This document shows positions 25,150 to 35,081 of a stretch of 64,000 nt of DNA, piece by piece. A program made the position numbers and the translations under genes. How positions within the stretch are numbered: the stretch's first letter is position 1; every line of letters begins with the position of its first letter. The notes under the pieces were generated by a model. The model ran no database searches. It was not told the DNA's origin and was given only the letters and a program-made list of their open reading frames with translations. The stretch is from Nitrospirota bacterium (lineage in GTDB: Bacteria; Nitrospirota; Thermodesulfovibrionia; Thermodesulfovibrionales; UBA6898): the NCBI GenBank assembly GCA_016235245.1, contig JACRLO010000013.1:9254-73253 (forward strand). Direction: 5' to 3'.

Positions 25150-26427
25150 TTGGAACTATTTAAAACTGAAAAAAAAGACGCTCCGCTTGCCTGGAGGATG
25201 CAGCCTGAGGATTTCGAGGATTTTCTCGGCCAATCGCATCTGCTTGACAGGAACAAGCCGCTCAGACGCCTTATCGAGGATGATAAGATCGTATCGGTCA
25301 TCTTTTATGGCCAGCCCGGCACAGGCAAAACCGCACTTGCTCATATCATTGCCCGCAAAACAAAGGCACGCTTTATTTCAATCAATGCCGTAACTGCAGG
25401 TATCAAAGACATCAGGGAAGCAGTCGATTCATCGCGCGGGCAGCGGGCGATCCTCTTTGTGGACGAGATCCACAGATTCAATAAGACACAGCAGGATGCC
25501 CTGCTCCCTCACGTTGAAAAGGGTGAGATCATACTGGTCGGCGCATCGACACAGAACCCCTTCTTCTCCTTGGTCCCTGCCCTTTCCTCACGGTCGCTCA
25601 TCTTCCCGTTTAAACCCATTCCAGAAGAAGAACTGAAAAAGCTCCTCTACCGGGCAATCTCCGACAAGAAGGGGCTAGGAGAATATGATATATCGCTTCA
25701 GCAGGAGGCTGCTGATTATATCGCCTCGGTGAGTAATGGCGATGCCCGAAAGGCGCTGAATATCCTTGAGCTTGCTTTCCTTTCATCACATGAGAGCGGC
25801 ACAGACAAAGCGGTAATTACGCTGGCACAGGTAAAGGAAGTCACGCAGAACAGGTCGATCTATTACGATGAAGATGAGCATTATAACATCATATCCGCAT
25901 TCATTAAGAGTATGCGCGGCTCTGACCCTGATGCTACGGTCTACTGGATGGCAAAGATGCTTGAAGCAGGAGAAGACCCCCTCTTTATCGCGCGCAGGAT
26001 TGTTATCTGTGCAGCCGAAGATGTTGGCAATGCAGACCCGCAGGCACTCGTTGTAGCAGTCTCAGCGCTTCATGCCTTCGAAAAAATCGGACTTCCGGAA
26101 GGAAGGATACCTCTTGCCATGGCAGCCCTTTATACTGCCACTGCACCCAAGAGCAATGCCTCGTATGTTGCGATCGACAATGCCATAGAAGCGGTCAGAA
26201 ATGAGCCTGCCCGGGAAGTGCCGGACCACCTCAAAGATTCAAGCTACAAGAATGCCAGGAAACTTGGCGCCGGTGTCGGTTATCGTTATCCCCATAGTTT
26301 TGCAGGGCATTACGTAAAGCAGATCTATATGCCTGATCAGAAGACGTTTTACACCCCCTCTTCCGAGGGGTTCGAAAAAATCATACAGGAAAGACTAAAT
26401 AAAAGGAGGGAAACACCTGATGGATAG
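25150..26427 (+). CDS. rarA: Replication-associated recombination protein A (RarA/MgsA AAA+ ATPase)
   Basis: AAA+ ATPase acting at stalled replication forks, 425 residues. It shows Walker [11 protein letters not shown] (about 57-66), Walker [13 protein letters not shown], the sensor-1 region GASTQNPFF and the family end block ([19 protein letters not shown]). The chosen start is TTG at 25150 after GTAGGAA, because the family N-terminus ([21 protein letters not shown]) begins right after it. It overlaps the start of rny by 8 bases. Confidence 0.95.
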   Translation: MELFKTEKKDAPLAWRMQPEDFEDFLGQSHLLDRNKPLRRLIEDDKIVSVIFYGQPGTGKTALAHIIARKTKARFISINAVTAGIKDIREAVDSSRGQRAILFVDEIHRFNKTQQDALLPHVEKGEIILVGASTQNPFFSLVPALSSRSLIFPFKPIPEEELKKLLYRAISDKKGLGEYDISLQQEAADYIASVSNGDARKALNILELAFLSSHESGTDKAVITLAQVKEVTQNRSIYYDEDEHYNIISAFIKSMRGSDPDATVYWMAKMLEAGEDPLFIARRIVICAAEDVGNADPQALVVAVSALHAFEKIGLPEGRIPLAMAALYTATAPKSNASYVAIDNAIEAVRNEPAREVPDHLKDSSYKNARKLGAGVGYRYPHSFAGHYVKQIYMPDQKTFYTPSSEGFEKIIQERLNKRRETPDG

Positions 26428-27982
26428 CATGTTGTATGTTGGCATCGCCATTGCCATTGGCATTACGGTTGGTCTCGTGATGAGCCTTGTGTATAAAAGC
26501 GCTTTAAAAAATCAGAAGGCTACCATTGATCTGGACAAGGGCAAGACCATTGAAATCGCACAAAAAGAAGCTGAGCATATCAGGAAAGAAGCTACTCTGG
26601 AGGCAAAGGATATTGTCTACCAGGCCAAGAGTGATGCAGAAAAAGAACTAAGGGAACGCCGTAATGAGGTAAACCAGTTAGAAAAACGCCTCCGTCAGAA
26701 GGAGGAAACACTTGACCGCAAGTTCGAGCAGAATGAAAAACGCGATCAGGAGTTGATCAAGCGTGATCGTGATTACACGACAAAAGAACGTGCGGTTCAG
26801 GAAAAAGAGACTAAGTTTACGCAACTTATCAAGGATCAGACAGAGATGCTCGAGAAGCTCTCAGGCATTTCGTCTGAGGAGGCGAAACAGGAAATACTCA
26901 GGCGGACCGAGGAGGAAGCACGCTTCGAGGTTGGAAAACTTATCAAGAAAATAGAAGACGAAGCTAAAGAAACTGCCGAAAAAAAAGCGAAAGAGATCAT
27001 CGGTTTTGCCGTGCAGAGGTACGCCAGCGACTATGTTGCTGACGCTACTGTAAGCGCGGTAAGCCTGCCAAGCGATGAAATGAAGGGAAGGATCATCGGT
27101 CGTGAAGGGAGGAACATCAGGGCGCTTGAGGCAGCTACCGGCGTGGATCTCATTGTTGACGATACACCGGAGATGGTTACCCTTTCAGGGTTCGACCCGG
27201 TCCGGCGCGAGATCGCGAAGCTCTCACTTGAGCGTCTGATCGCAGACGGCAGGATCCATCCTACAAGGATCGAGGAAGTCGTTGAGAAGGTAAAGAAAGA
27301 GGTTGATGCGAACATCAGGGAAGAGGGGGAAAAGGCGGTCTTCGATCTCGGGCTCTCCGGCATCCACCCTGATCTCATCAAGACCCTCGGCAGATTAAAA
27401 TACCGTACTTCTTACGGACAGAATATTCTCCAGCACTCGCGGGAGGTAGCATATCTGGCAGGCATGATGGCCGCAGAGATTGGTGCAGATCAAAAACTGG
27501 CCAAGCGCGCAGGCCTGCTGCATGATCTTGGCAAGGCAATAGACCACGATACCGAAGGCTCTCATCAGGAAATTGGTTCCAACCTGGCAAAGAAATTCGG
27601 GGAGAACTTCAAGGTCGTCAATGCCATATTCGCCCATCATGGAGATGTTGATCCTCTGACGGTTGAGGCTGCTCTGGTGGCTGCTGCAGACGCACTCTCG
27701 GCTGCCAGGCCGGGGGTCAGGCGCGAAAGCATTGAGCATTACCTGAAACGCCTTGAGGACCTTGAAAAATTGGCCCTTTCGTTCAAGGGAGTAGAAAAAT
27801 GTTATGCGATTCAGGCAGGAAGAGAGATCAGGATCATTGTGAAACCGGAAGAGGTCAACGATGATATGTCCGCCCTTATCGCCCGTGACCTGTCGAAAAA
27901 AATCGAAGCCGAGATGTCCTATCCTGGACAGATCAAGGTAACGGTCATAAGAGAATCGAGACATGTTGACTATGCAAAGTAA
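26420..27982 (+). CDS. rny: Ribonuclease Y
   Basis: Membrane-anchored endoribonuclease that starts mRNA decay, 520 residues, full length. The order is an N-terminal membrane helix (residues 4-25), a long charged coiled coil (about 30-190), a KH RNA-binding domain (about 205-270; [19 protein letters not shown]) and an HD phosphohydrolase domain with HD in [11 protein letters not shown]. It overlaps rarA by 8 bases and is followed by ymdB, the arrangement seen in many bacteria. Confidence 0.97.
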   Translation: MDSMLYVGIAIAIGITVGLVMSLVYKSALKNQKATIDLDKGKTIEIAQKEAEHIRKEATLEAKDIVYQAKSDAEKELRERRNEVNQLEKRLRQKEETLDRKFEQNEKRDQELIKRDRDYTTKERAVQEKETKFTQLIKDQTEMLEKLSGISSEEAKQEILRRTEEEARFEVGKLIKKIEDEAKETAEKKAKEIIGFAVQRYASDYVADATVSAVSLPSDEMKGRIIGREGRNIRALEAATGVDLIVDDTPEMVTLSGFDPVRREIAKLSLERLIADGRIHPTRIEEVVEKVKKEVDANIREEGEKAVFDLGLSGIHPDLIKTLGRLKYRTSYGQNILQHSREVAYLAGMMAAEIGADQKLAKRAGLLHDLGKAIDHDTEGSHQEIGSNLAKKFGENFKVVNAIFAHHGDVDPLTVEAALVAAADALSAARPGVRRESIEHYLKRLEDLEKLALSFKGVEKCYAIQAGREIRIIVKPEEVNDDMSALIARDLSKKIEAEMSYPGQIKVTVIRESRHVDYAK

Positions 27983-27989
27983 TCACTGC

Positions 27990-28075
27990 TGTAACGCGTT
28001 ATGGGTCATGAGTAATAAGTTTGGCAAGCCTGAGACTGTTACACATCACACTTTACGCATTACGCATAACGGCTT
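27990..28075. repeat. Low-complexity intergenic repeat (GTTATGGGTCATGAGTAAT / TTACGCATTACGCATAACG)
   Basis: The gap between rny and ymdB contains ACGCGTTATGGGTCATGAGT and later CATTACGCATAACGGC, an imperfect inverted arrangement of TTATGCGTAATGCGT words. Related words (CGTAATGCGTAATGAGTGA) occur at 63092 before tatD, so this looks like a dispersed intergenic repeat. No terminator is evident. Confidence 0.5.
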
Positions 28076-28858
28076 ATGAAGGTTCTCTTTATCGGAGATA
28101 TTGTCGGCAAGGTCGGCAGGCAGACGGTGAGCGCCTGCCTGCCCGGCCTCGTTGACAAACATGGCATCGACCTTGTGATTGCCAATGGCGAAAATGTTGC
28201 GGCAGGTTTCGGCCTCACAGAAAGCCTGGTAAAGGACCTTTTCAGGATGGGCGTGCATGTCATAACCACGGGCAATCACGTCTGGGACAAGAAAGATTTT
28301 GTTGGGTATATTTCAAAAGAGAACCGGGTCATACGGCCTGCCAACTTTGCGCCAGGCGTTCCGGGATACGGCAGCGTTGTATACAGTCTGTCTGATGGCA
28401 CCAAGGTTGGCGTGTTAAATCTTTCCGGCAGGATTTTCATGACACCGCTGGACTGCCCTTTTCGTACGGCTCAGACAGAGATTGAGACACTGCAGAAAGA
28501 TACAAAGATCATCATTGTCGATCTCCATGCAGAGGCAACCTCGGAAAAGGTCGCATTTGGTTATTTTGTGGACGGAAAGGTGAGCGCGGTCATCGGAACC
28601 CATACGCATGTGCAGACAGCGGACGAAAAGATCCTTTCAAACGGCACTGCCTATATTACCGATGTCGGCATGACCGGCCCTGCTTATTCTGTGATCGGCA
28701 TTGATGTGGACCAGATCATCCGGAGATTTCTGACCGGTATGCCGGACAGGTTCGAGACAGCCCAGGGTCCGGGAATTCTTTCGGCAGTGGTGATCGATAT
28801 CGATAAGGATTCAGGAAAAGCAACCGGCATACAGAGGGTAATGCTCAATTATCCGTAA
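28076..28858 (+). CDS. ymdB: YmdB-family metallophosphoesterase (TIGR00282)
   Basis: Dinuclear-metal phosphodiesterase, 260 residues. Metal-binding motifs are FIGDIVGKVGRQ, ANGENVAAGFG, GNHVWDKKD, LHAEATSEK and GTHTHVQTAD. In Bacillus the homologue hydrolyses 2',3'-cyclic nucleotides and cyclic-di-AMP-like substrates and is paired with rny; here it lies 93 bases after rny. A repeat-rich spacer precedes it, and no strong ribosome site is seen at the ATG. Confidence 0.93.
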   Translation: MKVLFIGDIVGKVGRQTVSACLPGLVDKHGIDLVIANGENVAAGFGLTESLVKDLFRMGVHVITTGNHVWDKKDFVGYISKENRVIRPANFAPGVPGYGSVVYSLSDGTKVGVLNLSGRIFMTPLDCPFRTAQTEIETLQKDTKIIIVDLHAEATSEKVAFGYFVDGKVSAVIGTHTHVQTADEKILSNGTAYITDVGMTGPAYSVIGIDVDQIIRRFLTGMPDRFETAQGPGILSAVVIDIDKDSGKATGIQRVMLNYP

Positions 28859-28873
28859 CGCTTCCTTCGTATT

Positions 28874-29149
28874 TCAACTGCAGATCGGAGGGGCCTCGGC
28901 ACGATTAACTTCAGATTCCATCTCTTTCGAAACATCCTCGATAATTGCAGAAATAACCTTCAGTGCCTCCTGTGCCGCAGATTCATCGACCTTCTGGAGC
29001 GCAAACCCTGCATGCACCAGCACATAGTCTCCTATCTCAACTTCTTCGGCCATCAGCATAAGATTAATTTCCCTGCGGGCACCGTATACATCGACAACAG
29101 CCCTGAACTGGTCTTTCTCGATAATCTTCGACGGTATGGCGAGGCACAT
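28874..29149 (-). CDS. hypC: Hydrogenase maturation chaperone HypC
   Basis: Small chaperone, 91 residues, that carries the Fe(CN)2CO group with HypD and holds the hydrogenase large subunit precursor. The invariant start MCLAIP (Cys2 essential) and the DYVLVHAGFALQKVDE block are present. It is the last gene of the hyb operon, 13 bases after hybD. HypA, B, D, E and F are not in the window. Confidence 0.95.
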   Translation of the reverse strand: MCLAIPSKIIEKDQFRAVVDVYGARREINLMLMAEEVEIGDYVLVHAGFALQKVDESAAQEALKVISAIIEDVSKEMESEVNRAEAPPICS

Positions 29150-29162
29150 GATCTATTATACC

Positions 29163-29717
29163 CTACATTTTCCCCCAGACGCTCTCTGTCCGGGAAATCT
29201 CATGCGGCGCACGCGGCACTACATCGCACCCCAAGCGTTTCAATTCATCAACAACAACCTCTACCAGATGGGCCATGCTCGCCCTCACCACGTCTGACAG
29301 ACCTATCACCATAACGATCTCCTTCGGTTCGATGCCAAAGAGCACCATCTTCTTCGGTATCTCATCCGTAAGGGTTGCGGCAGCCAGAAGATCGGAGATG
29401 CCGAGCTGATGAGGTGAAATCCTTGTCAGAAACTGAGCAGGCACGTCCTCTCCTTCGACCCTCAGCACCGTGCCGGGAGGGTTGCCGCTCTTGATGGCGT
29501 CAATGATAATCAGGTAGTCTTTGCCGGAAATATAGGAGAGAAGCTCGATCCCTGAAGTGCCGCCATCGAGTATCTCGACATTCTCCGGAAACCGGTAACG
29601 CTTCTCTAACTCTTCTACTGCCCGGATACCGATGCCTTCATCCATCATCAGGATGCTGCCCACTCCCATGACAAGGATCCTGGGCTGCGATCCTGATGAT
29701 GACAAAGGGATTTCCAT
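29163..29717 (-). CDS. hybD: Hydrogenase maturation endopeptidase (HybD/HyaD family)
   Basis: Nickel-dependent protease that removes the C-terminal peptide of the large subunit after metal insertion, 184 residues. Ni-binding positions are E in MMDEGIG (about 27), D in LIIIDAIKSG (about 73) and H in ISPHQLG (about 104). The expected cut is after His551 of HybC, releasing a 15-residue tail. The start overlaps the hybC stop by one base (TGATG). Confidence 0.95.
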   Translation of the reverse strand: MEIPLSSSGSQPRILVMGVGSILMMDEGIGIRAVEELEKRYRFPENVEILDGGTSGIELLSYISGKDYLIIIDAIKSGNPPGTVLRVEGEDVPAQFLTRISPHQLGISDLLAAATLTDEIPKKMVLFGIEPKEIVMVIGLSDVVRASMAHLVEVVVDELKRLGCDVVPRAPHEISRTESVWGKM

Positions 29718-31417
29718 CAGACGGCCTTGACCTTTACAATCTCATTACGGTTCTTGTCCAGCACATGGATCGCACAGGCAAGGCAAGGGTCAAAGGAATG
29801 GATCGTCCTGAGAACCTCAAGCGGCTTCTCAGGGTCTTTCACCGGAGTGCCCAGGAGCGCAGATTCATAAGGACCAAGTGCATCCTGACTGTTCCTCGGG
29901 CCTGCATTCCAAGTGGACGGCACAACTGCCTGATAATTCTTGATCTTGCCGTTTTCGATCACAATCCAATGCGATAGAATGCCTCTTGGGGCTTCATGAT
30001 AGCCAAAACCTTTCTGAATGCCTGAAGGGAAGGTCGGGACATTAAAAGTCTTGGTGTCACCCTTTGCGATGTTTTCGATAAGGGCATTCCATTGGTCCTT
30101 CAGCGTATCATAGAGTACTGCGCAACGGATCGAGCGGGCGCCGATCCTGCCGATCGTCGAATGGAGCGCTCCCACACCGACCTTTGTTCCGGCCAGCGCA
30201 CTGATCGTATCAAGCATCTTTACAGTATATTTCTTGGTCGGCTCATGGCCTGCGGCAAACATGCAGAGAACATTCGCAAGCGGTCCGACCTGGGCAGGCT
30301 TTCCCATAAAAGTCGGCGACTTGACCCACGAGTATTTCCCCTTATCCTGGAAGTCTGTATATTTCGGAACCGTCTCTCCATCCCATGGGTGCTTGTCCCA
30401 GTCACCGTCATACCAGGAGTGCTTGATGCTCTCCTTCACGTTATCCTTGAAGAAGGCATCGTTATAGCTCGTGATGGCCTTGAACTTCGTTATATCGCCG
30501 TCCGGTATATAGCCGCCGGGAAGCGCAAACTTTGTGCCCTTTGTATCCATCGGCATATCAGGAGCAGACAGATAATTGGTCACACCCTTTCCGTGTCCGG
30601 TCCAATCAGCATAAAACGCCGCAACCGCAGCAGTGTCAACAAGGAGGACGTTTTCGACAAAGTCGCCGACCTTGTCGATAAGGGTCTTAATGTAGTAGAG
30701 CCGCTCCATGTTCAGCGTTGACTGGCTGTCAAGGTTAATCGGGTTGGATACACCGCCGACCGCCATGTTCTGGATGTGCGGAGTCTTAGATCCAAGAATC
30801 GCCACGACCTTATTAATCTCCCGTTGGTATTCCAGCGCCTGCAGGTAATGATGGGCTGCAAGCATATTCACCTCAGGAGCAAGCTTCATCGCAGGATGGC
30901 CCCAGTAGCCGCTGCCGTATATGCCAAGCTGACCGGAACCGATAAAGGTCTTGAGCCTGTCCTGAGAAGCTTTTACCGCATCGTAGCTGTTGCCGGTCCA
31001 GGGTGAAAGTTTTTGCCCCAGGTTTGCTACGGCCCGTGCGTCCGCCTTGAGCGCAGATACAATGTCTACCCAGTCAAGCGCTGCAAGGTGATAAAAATGG
31101 ACAATATGGTCATGGGTGGCGTGGGCGCCCATCATAAGGTTTCTGATAAACTGGGCGTTAAGCGGCACCTCCATCTGGAGTGCATTTTCGACCGAACGCA
31201 CTGAAGCCAGTGCGTGAACGGTCGTTCAAACGCCGCAGAAGCGCTGCGTGAATATCCAGGCTTCCCGGGGGTCGCGCCCTTTCAGGATCGTCTCGATCCC
31301 CCTCCACATCTGCCCTGATGACCAGGCATTCGTGACCTTGCCGTTGTCAATCTCGCAGTCTATTCTCAGGTGGCCTTCAATCCTGGTAATAGGGTCAATG
31401 GTAATTCTTTTAGACAT
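29717..31417 (-). CDS. hybC: Hyb-type (group 1) [NiFe] hydrogenase large subunit with selenocysteine at residue 64 in the N-terminal active-site motif
   Basis: Catalytic subunit of a periplasmic uptake hydrogenase, 566 residues when the TGA at 31226-31228 is read as Sec. The N-terminal motif normally reads RxCGxC; here it is [20 protein letters not shown], with C61 intact and Sec64 in place of the second Cys. The frame continues without a gap into [13 protein letters not shown], and the C-terminal motif DPCLACAIH (C545, C548, H551) is normal. A near-perfect SECIS-like hairpin begins one base after the TGA. The 15-residue tail after H551 is the peptide removed by HybD. GAGGAGG lies just upstream of the start. 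Programs that treat TGA as stop will split it into 31226-31417 and 29717-31201. A nonsense mutation is possible, but the hairpin argues against it. Confidence 0.93.
31189..31224 (-). promoter_or_regulatory. SECIS-like hairpin for hybC Sec64
   Basis: On the coding strand one base separates the TGA from CGACCG, an internal TTC, then ACGCACTG, loop GCTT, CAGTGCGT, a bulged T and CGGTCG. Fourteen perfect pairs form around a four-base loop that starts with G, 18 bases after the UGA. This fits the bacterial SECIS description (apical loop 16-37 bases away, G in the first two positions). It lies within conserved coding sequence. Confidence 0.85.
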
Positions 31418-31475
31418 AGAGTCCTCCTCCTGACAGATAGTATTTTATGGATATTTGTTTATACGGGGATTTCAT

Positions 31476-32606
31476 TCAGTGCTCGGTTTCCGGGAAAAGA
31501 TTCAGATATTTCACCGAGAACTTGAAGCCGACGAATGCAAAGGCAATCATTGCGGCCGTGAGAACGATCTCCATCAGCGAAGGGAAGTAATCCACGCCAA
31601 ACCTTCCTGCATATTCTGCCAGACCGAAGATGCCGACATTCATCCGGTTAAGAAGGATGCCGACGATCACCAGTATGTTGATCGCAAAGATGCTGCTCAG
31701 TCTTGTTCTGAAGTCTCTGACTGCGAGCAATACGAGGGGCAGCAGAACACCAATCACCATCTCAAGAAGATACATATTTGCCGTAAAGCTGCCGGTCAAG
31801 GCTGCCCCTATGCCGGCGCCCGACAGCAGGTCCCAGACCTTAAGGACAAAATAGAGAGCGGCAACAACAAGAGACCCCCTCGCCAAGCCCGTCAGAATAT
31901 CCATGGGTGGTTTATGTTTAAAAATCCTTGCGCTCAGGATTGTCTCAAAACTCACCATGGAAAGCCCCATCATAATTGCAGAGACGAGAAACAGATAGGG
32001 AAGTCTGCTGCTGTACCAGAGCGGCGAAAGCTTTGAGGGAATGAGCAGATAGACTGCACCGAGCGAAGACTGGTGCAGGGTTGAAAGGAGCACGCCAAAC
32101 AGTACGATCGGCACCATGATCCTGTTTACAAAACGGTAGGCCCCGCTCATCTTAAATCTCTCGAAGATCATGGGGCTGGACTCTGCGGCAAGCGTTGTCG
32201 TATAGAGCACAACATGAATGGCAACGATAAACATGATCGAATTGATCTGCCACATTACCAGCGGATGCCATAAGCGGAACGACTGTCCGATATCAAAGAA
32301 AATAGATGTTGCTGCAAGAACATACCCGAAAAAAGCGTTCAGGATAGCAGCCCTTACAATGGGTTTATATTTTTTCCAGTTCAGGAGGTAAACCGCTCCG
32401 GCTATGATAAAACCGCCGGCAGCCATTGCAACGCCGCCTAACACGTCAAAGCCGATCCAGAAGCCCCACGGCCAGATATCATTAAGGTTTGTTGCAGCAC
32501 CGAGCCCAAACAGCATCCGGTAAATCGCCACAACACCACCCGCTGCCATAACAAGGAGCAGTCCCAGGGTCATGGGAGTCATCATCTTAATGTCTTTATG
32601 GTTCAT
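31476..32606 (-). CDS. hybB: HybB-type (NrfD family) hydrogenase membrane anchor
   Basis: Quinone-reactive integral membrane subunit, 376 residues, about 9-10 hydrophobic helices. It begins MNHKDIKMMTPMTLGLLLV and has PWGFWIGFDVLGGVAMAAGG and ESSPMIFERF. Large stretches match the formate dehydrogenase anchor at 1-768, showing a duplication. It lies between hybA and hybC; the 58-base gap to hybC carries that gene's ribosome site. Confidence 0.95.
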   Translation of the reverse strand: MNHKDIKMMTPMTLGLLLVMAAGGVVAIYRMLFGLGAATNLNDIWPWGFWIGFDVLGGVAMAAGGFIIAGAVYLLNWKKYKPIVRAAILNAFFGYVLAATSIFFDIGQSFRLWHPLVMWQINSIMFIVAIHVVLYTTTLAAESSPMIFERFKMSGAYRFVNRIMVPIVLFGVLLSTLHQSSLGAVYLLIPSKLSPLWYSSRLPYLFLVSAIMMGLSMVSFETILSARIFKHKPPMDILTGLARGSLVVAALYFVLKVWDLLSGAGIGAALTGSFTANMYLLEMVIGVLLPLVLLAVRDFRTRLSSIFAINILVIVGILLNRMNVGIFGLAEYAGRFGVDYFPSLMEIVLTAAMIAFAFVGFKFSVKYLNLFPETEH

Positions 32607-32611
32607 CGCGG

Positions 32612-33616
32612 TTATTCCCCCTTATCCTTGTTTCTGCCCTTGGTGATGGCCCAGGTTGCTGCACCACCAATCAGCACAGTCGCTATGACAGCCGGTATTT
32701 TAGAGATGTAGGCCCAGGTGAGGTCAGGAAGGGCCTCGTCTTTGATATTCTTGTCAAATCCGAGCATCTCAAAAGGCAGTCCGGCAAGCAGAAGATACTG
32801 CGTTCCCCCGGCTTCTTTCATGCCATAGACATGATTGATGTATTTGGAAACCGTGCGTCTGCTCTTGTTCTTCGAGTCTGCGGTCTGTACCGGAAAATCG
32901 TATTGATCACCCGTTTTAAGAGTCAGCCGATTCTGGGCCTCTTTGCGAAGATCAACCACCTTGCCGAAGATCGAGGCGCCTGTCGGGCAGAATTCACAGC
33001 AGGCAGAGTATTTCCCCTCTGCATAGCGGTGATTGCAGAGCTGGCATTTTCTGACCTGAGGAGACGCCTTGCCAAATTCGTATTTCGGTATCCTGAAAGG
33101 GCAGGCAAGCTGGCAATATCTGCAGCCGATGCATTTGTTCTCTTCATAATAGACAACGCCGTTCTTAGGGTCCTTCTGAAGAGCAGCCACCGGGCAGGCA
33201 GAAACACAGGCAGGCGTGATGCAGTGCATGCAGTGCTGTTTTACAAAAGAGTAACCGTTTTCCGCTGAGTCCTTGGTTACGGCCGTTCCGTTTTTGACAA
33301 CTTTAATGATATTGAGCGTTTTCGCCGAAAGGTCATGCGGGTCGTCCCAGATCTTTTCCGGAGTAGAATATTCATAAGGAGGAGCTACCACTTCCGTACC
33401 GGAAGAGAGCGCACCTTTTGGCATGCTGTTGTAGGTCTTGCAGTTGACCATACAGGATTTGCAGCCTATGCAGAGAGTCGCATCATAAAGAATGCCGACT
33501 GCCTCGGGAGGGAGTTCCTTTGACATGGACGCATTGACCGGCATCGCCTGTGAGGCAAGCAGCATGCCGCTACCAGCTGCCGCTGTCTTGAGAAAATCTC
33601 GCCTGTTCATGCTCAT
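32612..33616 (-). CDS. hybA: HybA-type periplasmic 4Fe-4S ferredoxin subunit with Tat signal
   Basis: Electron-transfer subunit between the hydrogenase small subunit and HybB, 334 residues. A Tat signal is visible (NRRDFLKTAAAGSGMLLASQA), then four cysteine clusters: CIGCKSCMVNC, CMHCITPACVSACP, CIGCRYCQLACP and CQLCNHRYAEGKYSACCEFCP. A C-terminal membrane helix (YISKIPAVIATVLIGGAATWAI) anchors it. It is paralogous to the ferredoxin at 768-1598, which lacks a Tat signal. Intergenic gaps to both neighbours are 3-5 bases. Confidence 0.95.
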   Translation of the reverse strand: MSMNRRDFLKTAAAGSGMLLASQAMPVNASMSKELPPEAVGILYDATLCIGCKSCMVNCKTYNSMPKGALSSGTEVVAPPYEYSTPEKIWDDPHDLSAKTLNIIKVVKNGTAVTKDSAENGYSFVKQHCMHCITPACVSACPVAALQKDPKNGVVYYEENKCIGCRYCQLACPFRIPKYEFGKASPQVRKCQLCNHRYAEGKYSACCEFCPTGASIFGKVVDLRKEAQNRLTLKTGDQYDFPVQTADSKNKSRRTVSKYINHVYGMKEAGGTQYLLLAGLPFEMLGFDKNIKDEALPDLTWAYISKIPAVIATVLIGGAATWAITKGRNKDKGE

Positions 33617-33619
33617 GGC

Positions 33620-34759
33620 CTATTCCCCCTTGTCTTTTTTGTCGTCGTCCTTCTTGCCAAGACCGGACAGCAGGGCCGCTCCTGCAGCGCCTATCGCAAC
33701 TCCTGCTACGCCCGCAGCAAGCGCCGTGGTCCCGGGAGCCACGCCCTCTTTACCGGGAAAGACTTCGGTAAAGATTGAAGGAGGCGTAATATACTTCGGT
33801 CTTGCAGGGGAATGAAGAGGAACGGTAAAGCCGACACCCTTTTCCGTACAGCCAAAGCAGGGATGTCCTGTACCGACCGGCCAGGCTCCAGAGCCGACGT
33901 CGTTAAAGAGCTGGACAGGGCAGTTTGCAAAGGTCTCGGGCCCCTTGCATCCGAGCTTATAAAGACAGTAGCCCTTTCTGTGGCCTTCATCACCGAACTG
34001 CAGCGCAAACCTTCCTGCATCGAAATGCGGACGGCGTTCGCAGTTTTCATGAATGATCCTGCCATAGGCAAACTTCGGTCTTGATTGATCATCAAGCTCA
34101 GGAAGTTTCTTAAAGGTCACGTAATACAGCACGGTTGAAAGAAAATTATAGGGGTTAGGCGGACAGCCGGGAATATTAACCACAGGCGTCTTTATCCCTT
34201 TGCTCTTCAGCACTTCATGCGCCGCAGTCGCCCCTGTCGGATTAGGGTCCGAGGCCGGCAACCCGCCCCATGATGAGCAGGATCCCATTGCCACAACTGC
34301 TGCAGCATCAGTGGCCATTTCAACAAGAAGAGAAAGAGCTGTTTTGCCGCCGATCTTGCAGTAAATACCGTTGTCCTTGATCGGTATGGAGCCGTCGACA
34401 ACAAGGATGTATTTGCCCTTATACTCCTTCATAGCCTTCACACGCCAATCCTCAGCCTGCTTTCCCGATCCGACGAGAAGAGTTTCATGATATTCAAGCG
34501 AGATCAGTTCAAGGATAAGTTTTTCGAGTGTCGGATGGCTCGCCCTTAAGAGGGTCTCCGTACATCCTGTGCATTCCTGCGCAGAAAGCCAGAGCACGGG
34601 TGGACGCTTCTGGGTCGTGACCGCCTCAGCGATCTTCTCTCCCATCCCGATCGGAAGCCCCATGCCTACAGCCATGGTGCTGCAGAACTTCAGAAAGTCC
34701 CTGCGCGAAAAACCGCAGATCATCTCCTCTTCCTTAGCGACAAGTTCAAGTTCCTTCAT
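33620..34759 (-). CDS. hybO: Hyb-type [NiFe] hydrogenase small subunit with Tat signal
   Basis: Iron-sulfur small subunit that conducts electrons away from the active site, 379 residues from ATG 34759. That start follows GGGGGAAGG and is preferred to one 72 bases upstream. A Tat signal (FSRRDFLKFCSTMAVGMGLPIG) starts near residue 18. Cluster ligands lie in SAQECTGCTETLLR, GSCSSWGGLPAS, IPGCPPNP and GHPCFGCTEKG. A C-terminal hydrophobic Ala/Gly-rich segment is followed by KKDDDKKDKGE, an anchor of unusual composition. It is the first gene of hybO-A-B-C-D-hypC, the same order as E. coli hybOABCD. Confidence 0.95.
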   Translation of the reverse strand: MKELELVAKEEEMICGFSRRDFLKFCSTMAVGMGLPIGMGEKIAEAVTTQKRPPVLWLSAQECTGCTETLLRASHPTLEKLILELISLEYHETLLVGSGKQAEDWRVKAMKEYKGKYILVVDGSIPIKDNGIYCKIGGKTALSLLVEMATDAAAVVAMGSCSSWGGLPASDPNPTGATAAHEVLKSKGIKTPVVNIPGCPPNPYNFLSTVLYYVTFKKLPELDDQSRPKFAYGRIIHENCERRPHFDAGRFALQFGDEGHRKGYCLYKLGCKGPETFANCPVQLFNDVGSGAWPVGTGHPCFGCTEKGVGFTVPLHSPARPKYITPPSIFTEVFPGKEGVAPGTTALAAGVAGVAIGAAGAALLSGLGKKDDDKKDKGE

Positions 34760-35081
34760 TGCCTTCCCCCTTCTGTTTCTGGATGTTAAATCTGTTCTGC
34801 ACCTAAGCCGTCTCGTCAGATTTTGGACCATACCAACAGAGGCGGCTAATGAATTTATTTTATAGACGCATAAGCTTGATTATTATACTACTCAAAATTC
34901 AAATTAATTCAAACTCTTTTTTGCGCTCAAATTACGAAACAAGGAAAGATGCTAATTATAAATAGATACGGACGGCCGACTCGTATATACTTATGAGAAA
35001 GAGCAGCTTCGAGGAATGCATCCTCATCAGTAGCAGGGATACCGTATTCCAAGAGAAATTATATTTTCAGGGAGGATTACA
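34760..35081. other. Divergent control region between hybO and osmC
   Basis: A 322-base A+T-rich gap with no gene. On the minus strand TATAAT at about 34882-34887, with TTGAAT 19 bases before it, may serve hybO. On the plus strand TATACT near 34985 and a short hairpin GAGGA-ATGCA-TCCTC (35011-35025) precede osmC; GGGAGG at 35069 is its ribosome site. The hairpin resembles, weakly, those near 8137 and 10753. Confidence 0.45.

Noticed and set aside
31226-31228. hybC TGA as an ordinary nonsense mutation
   Set aside because: Frame and conservation continue perfectly past it, and the base-paired hairpin in the right place is hard to explain by chance. Not excluded without read data.
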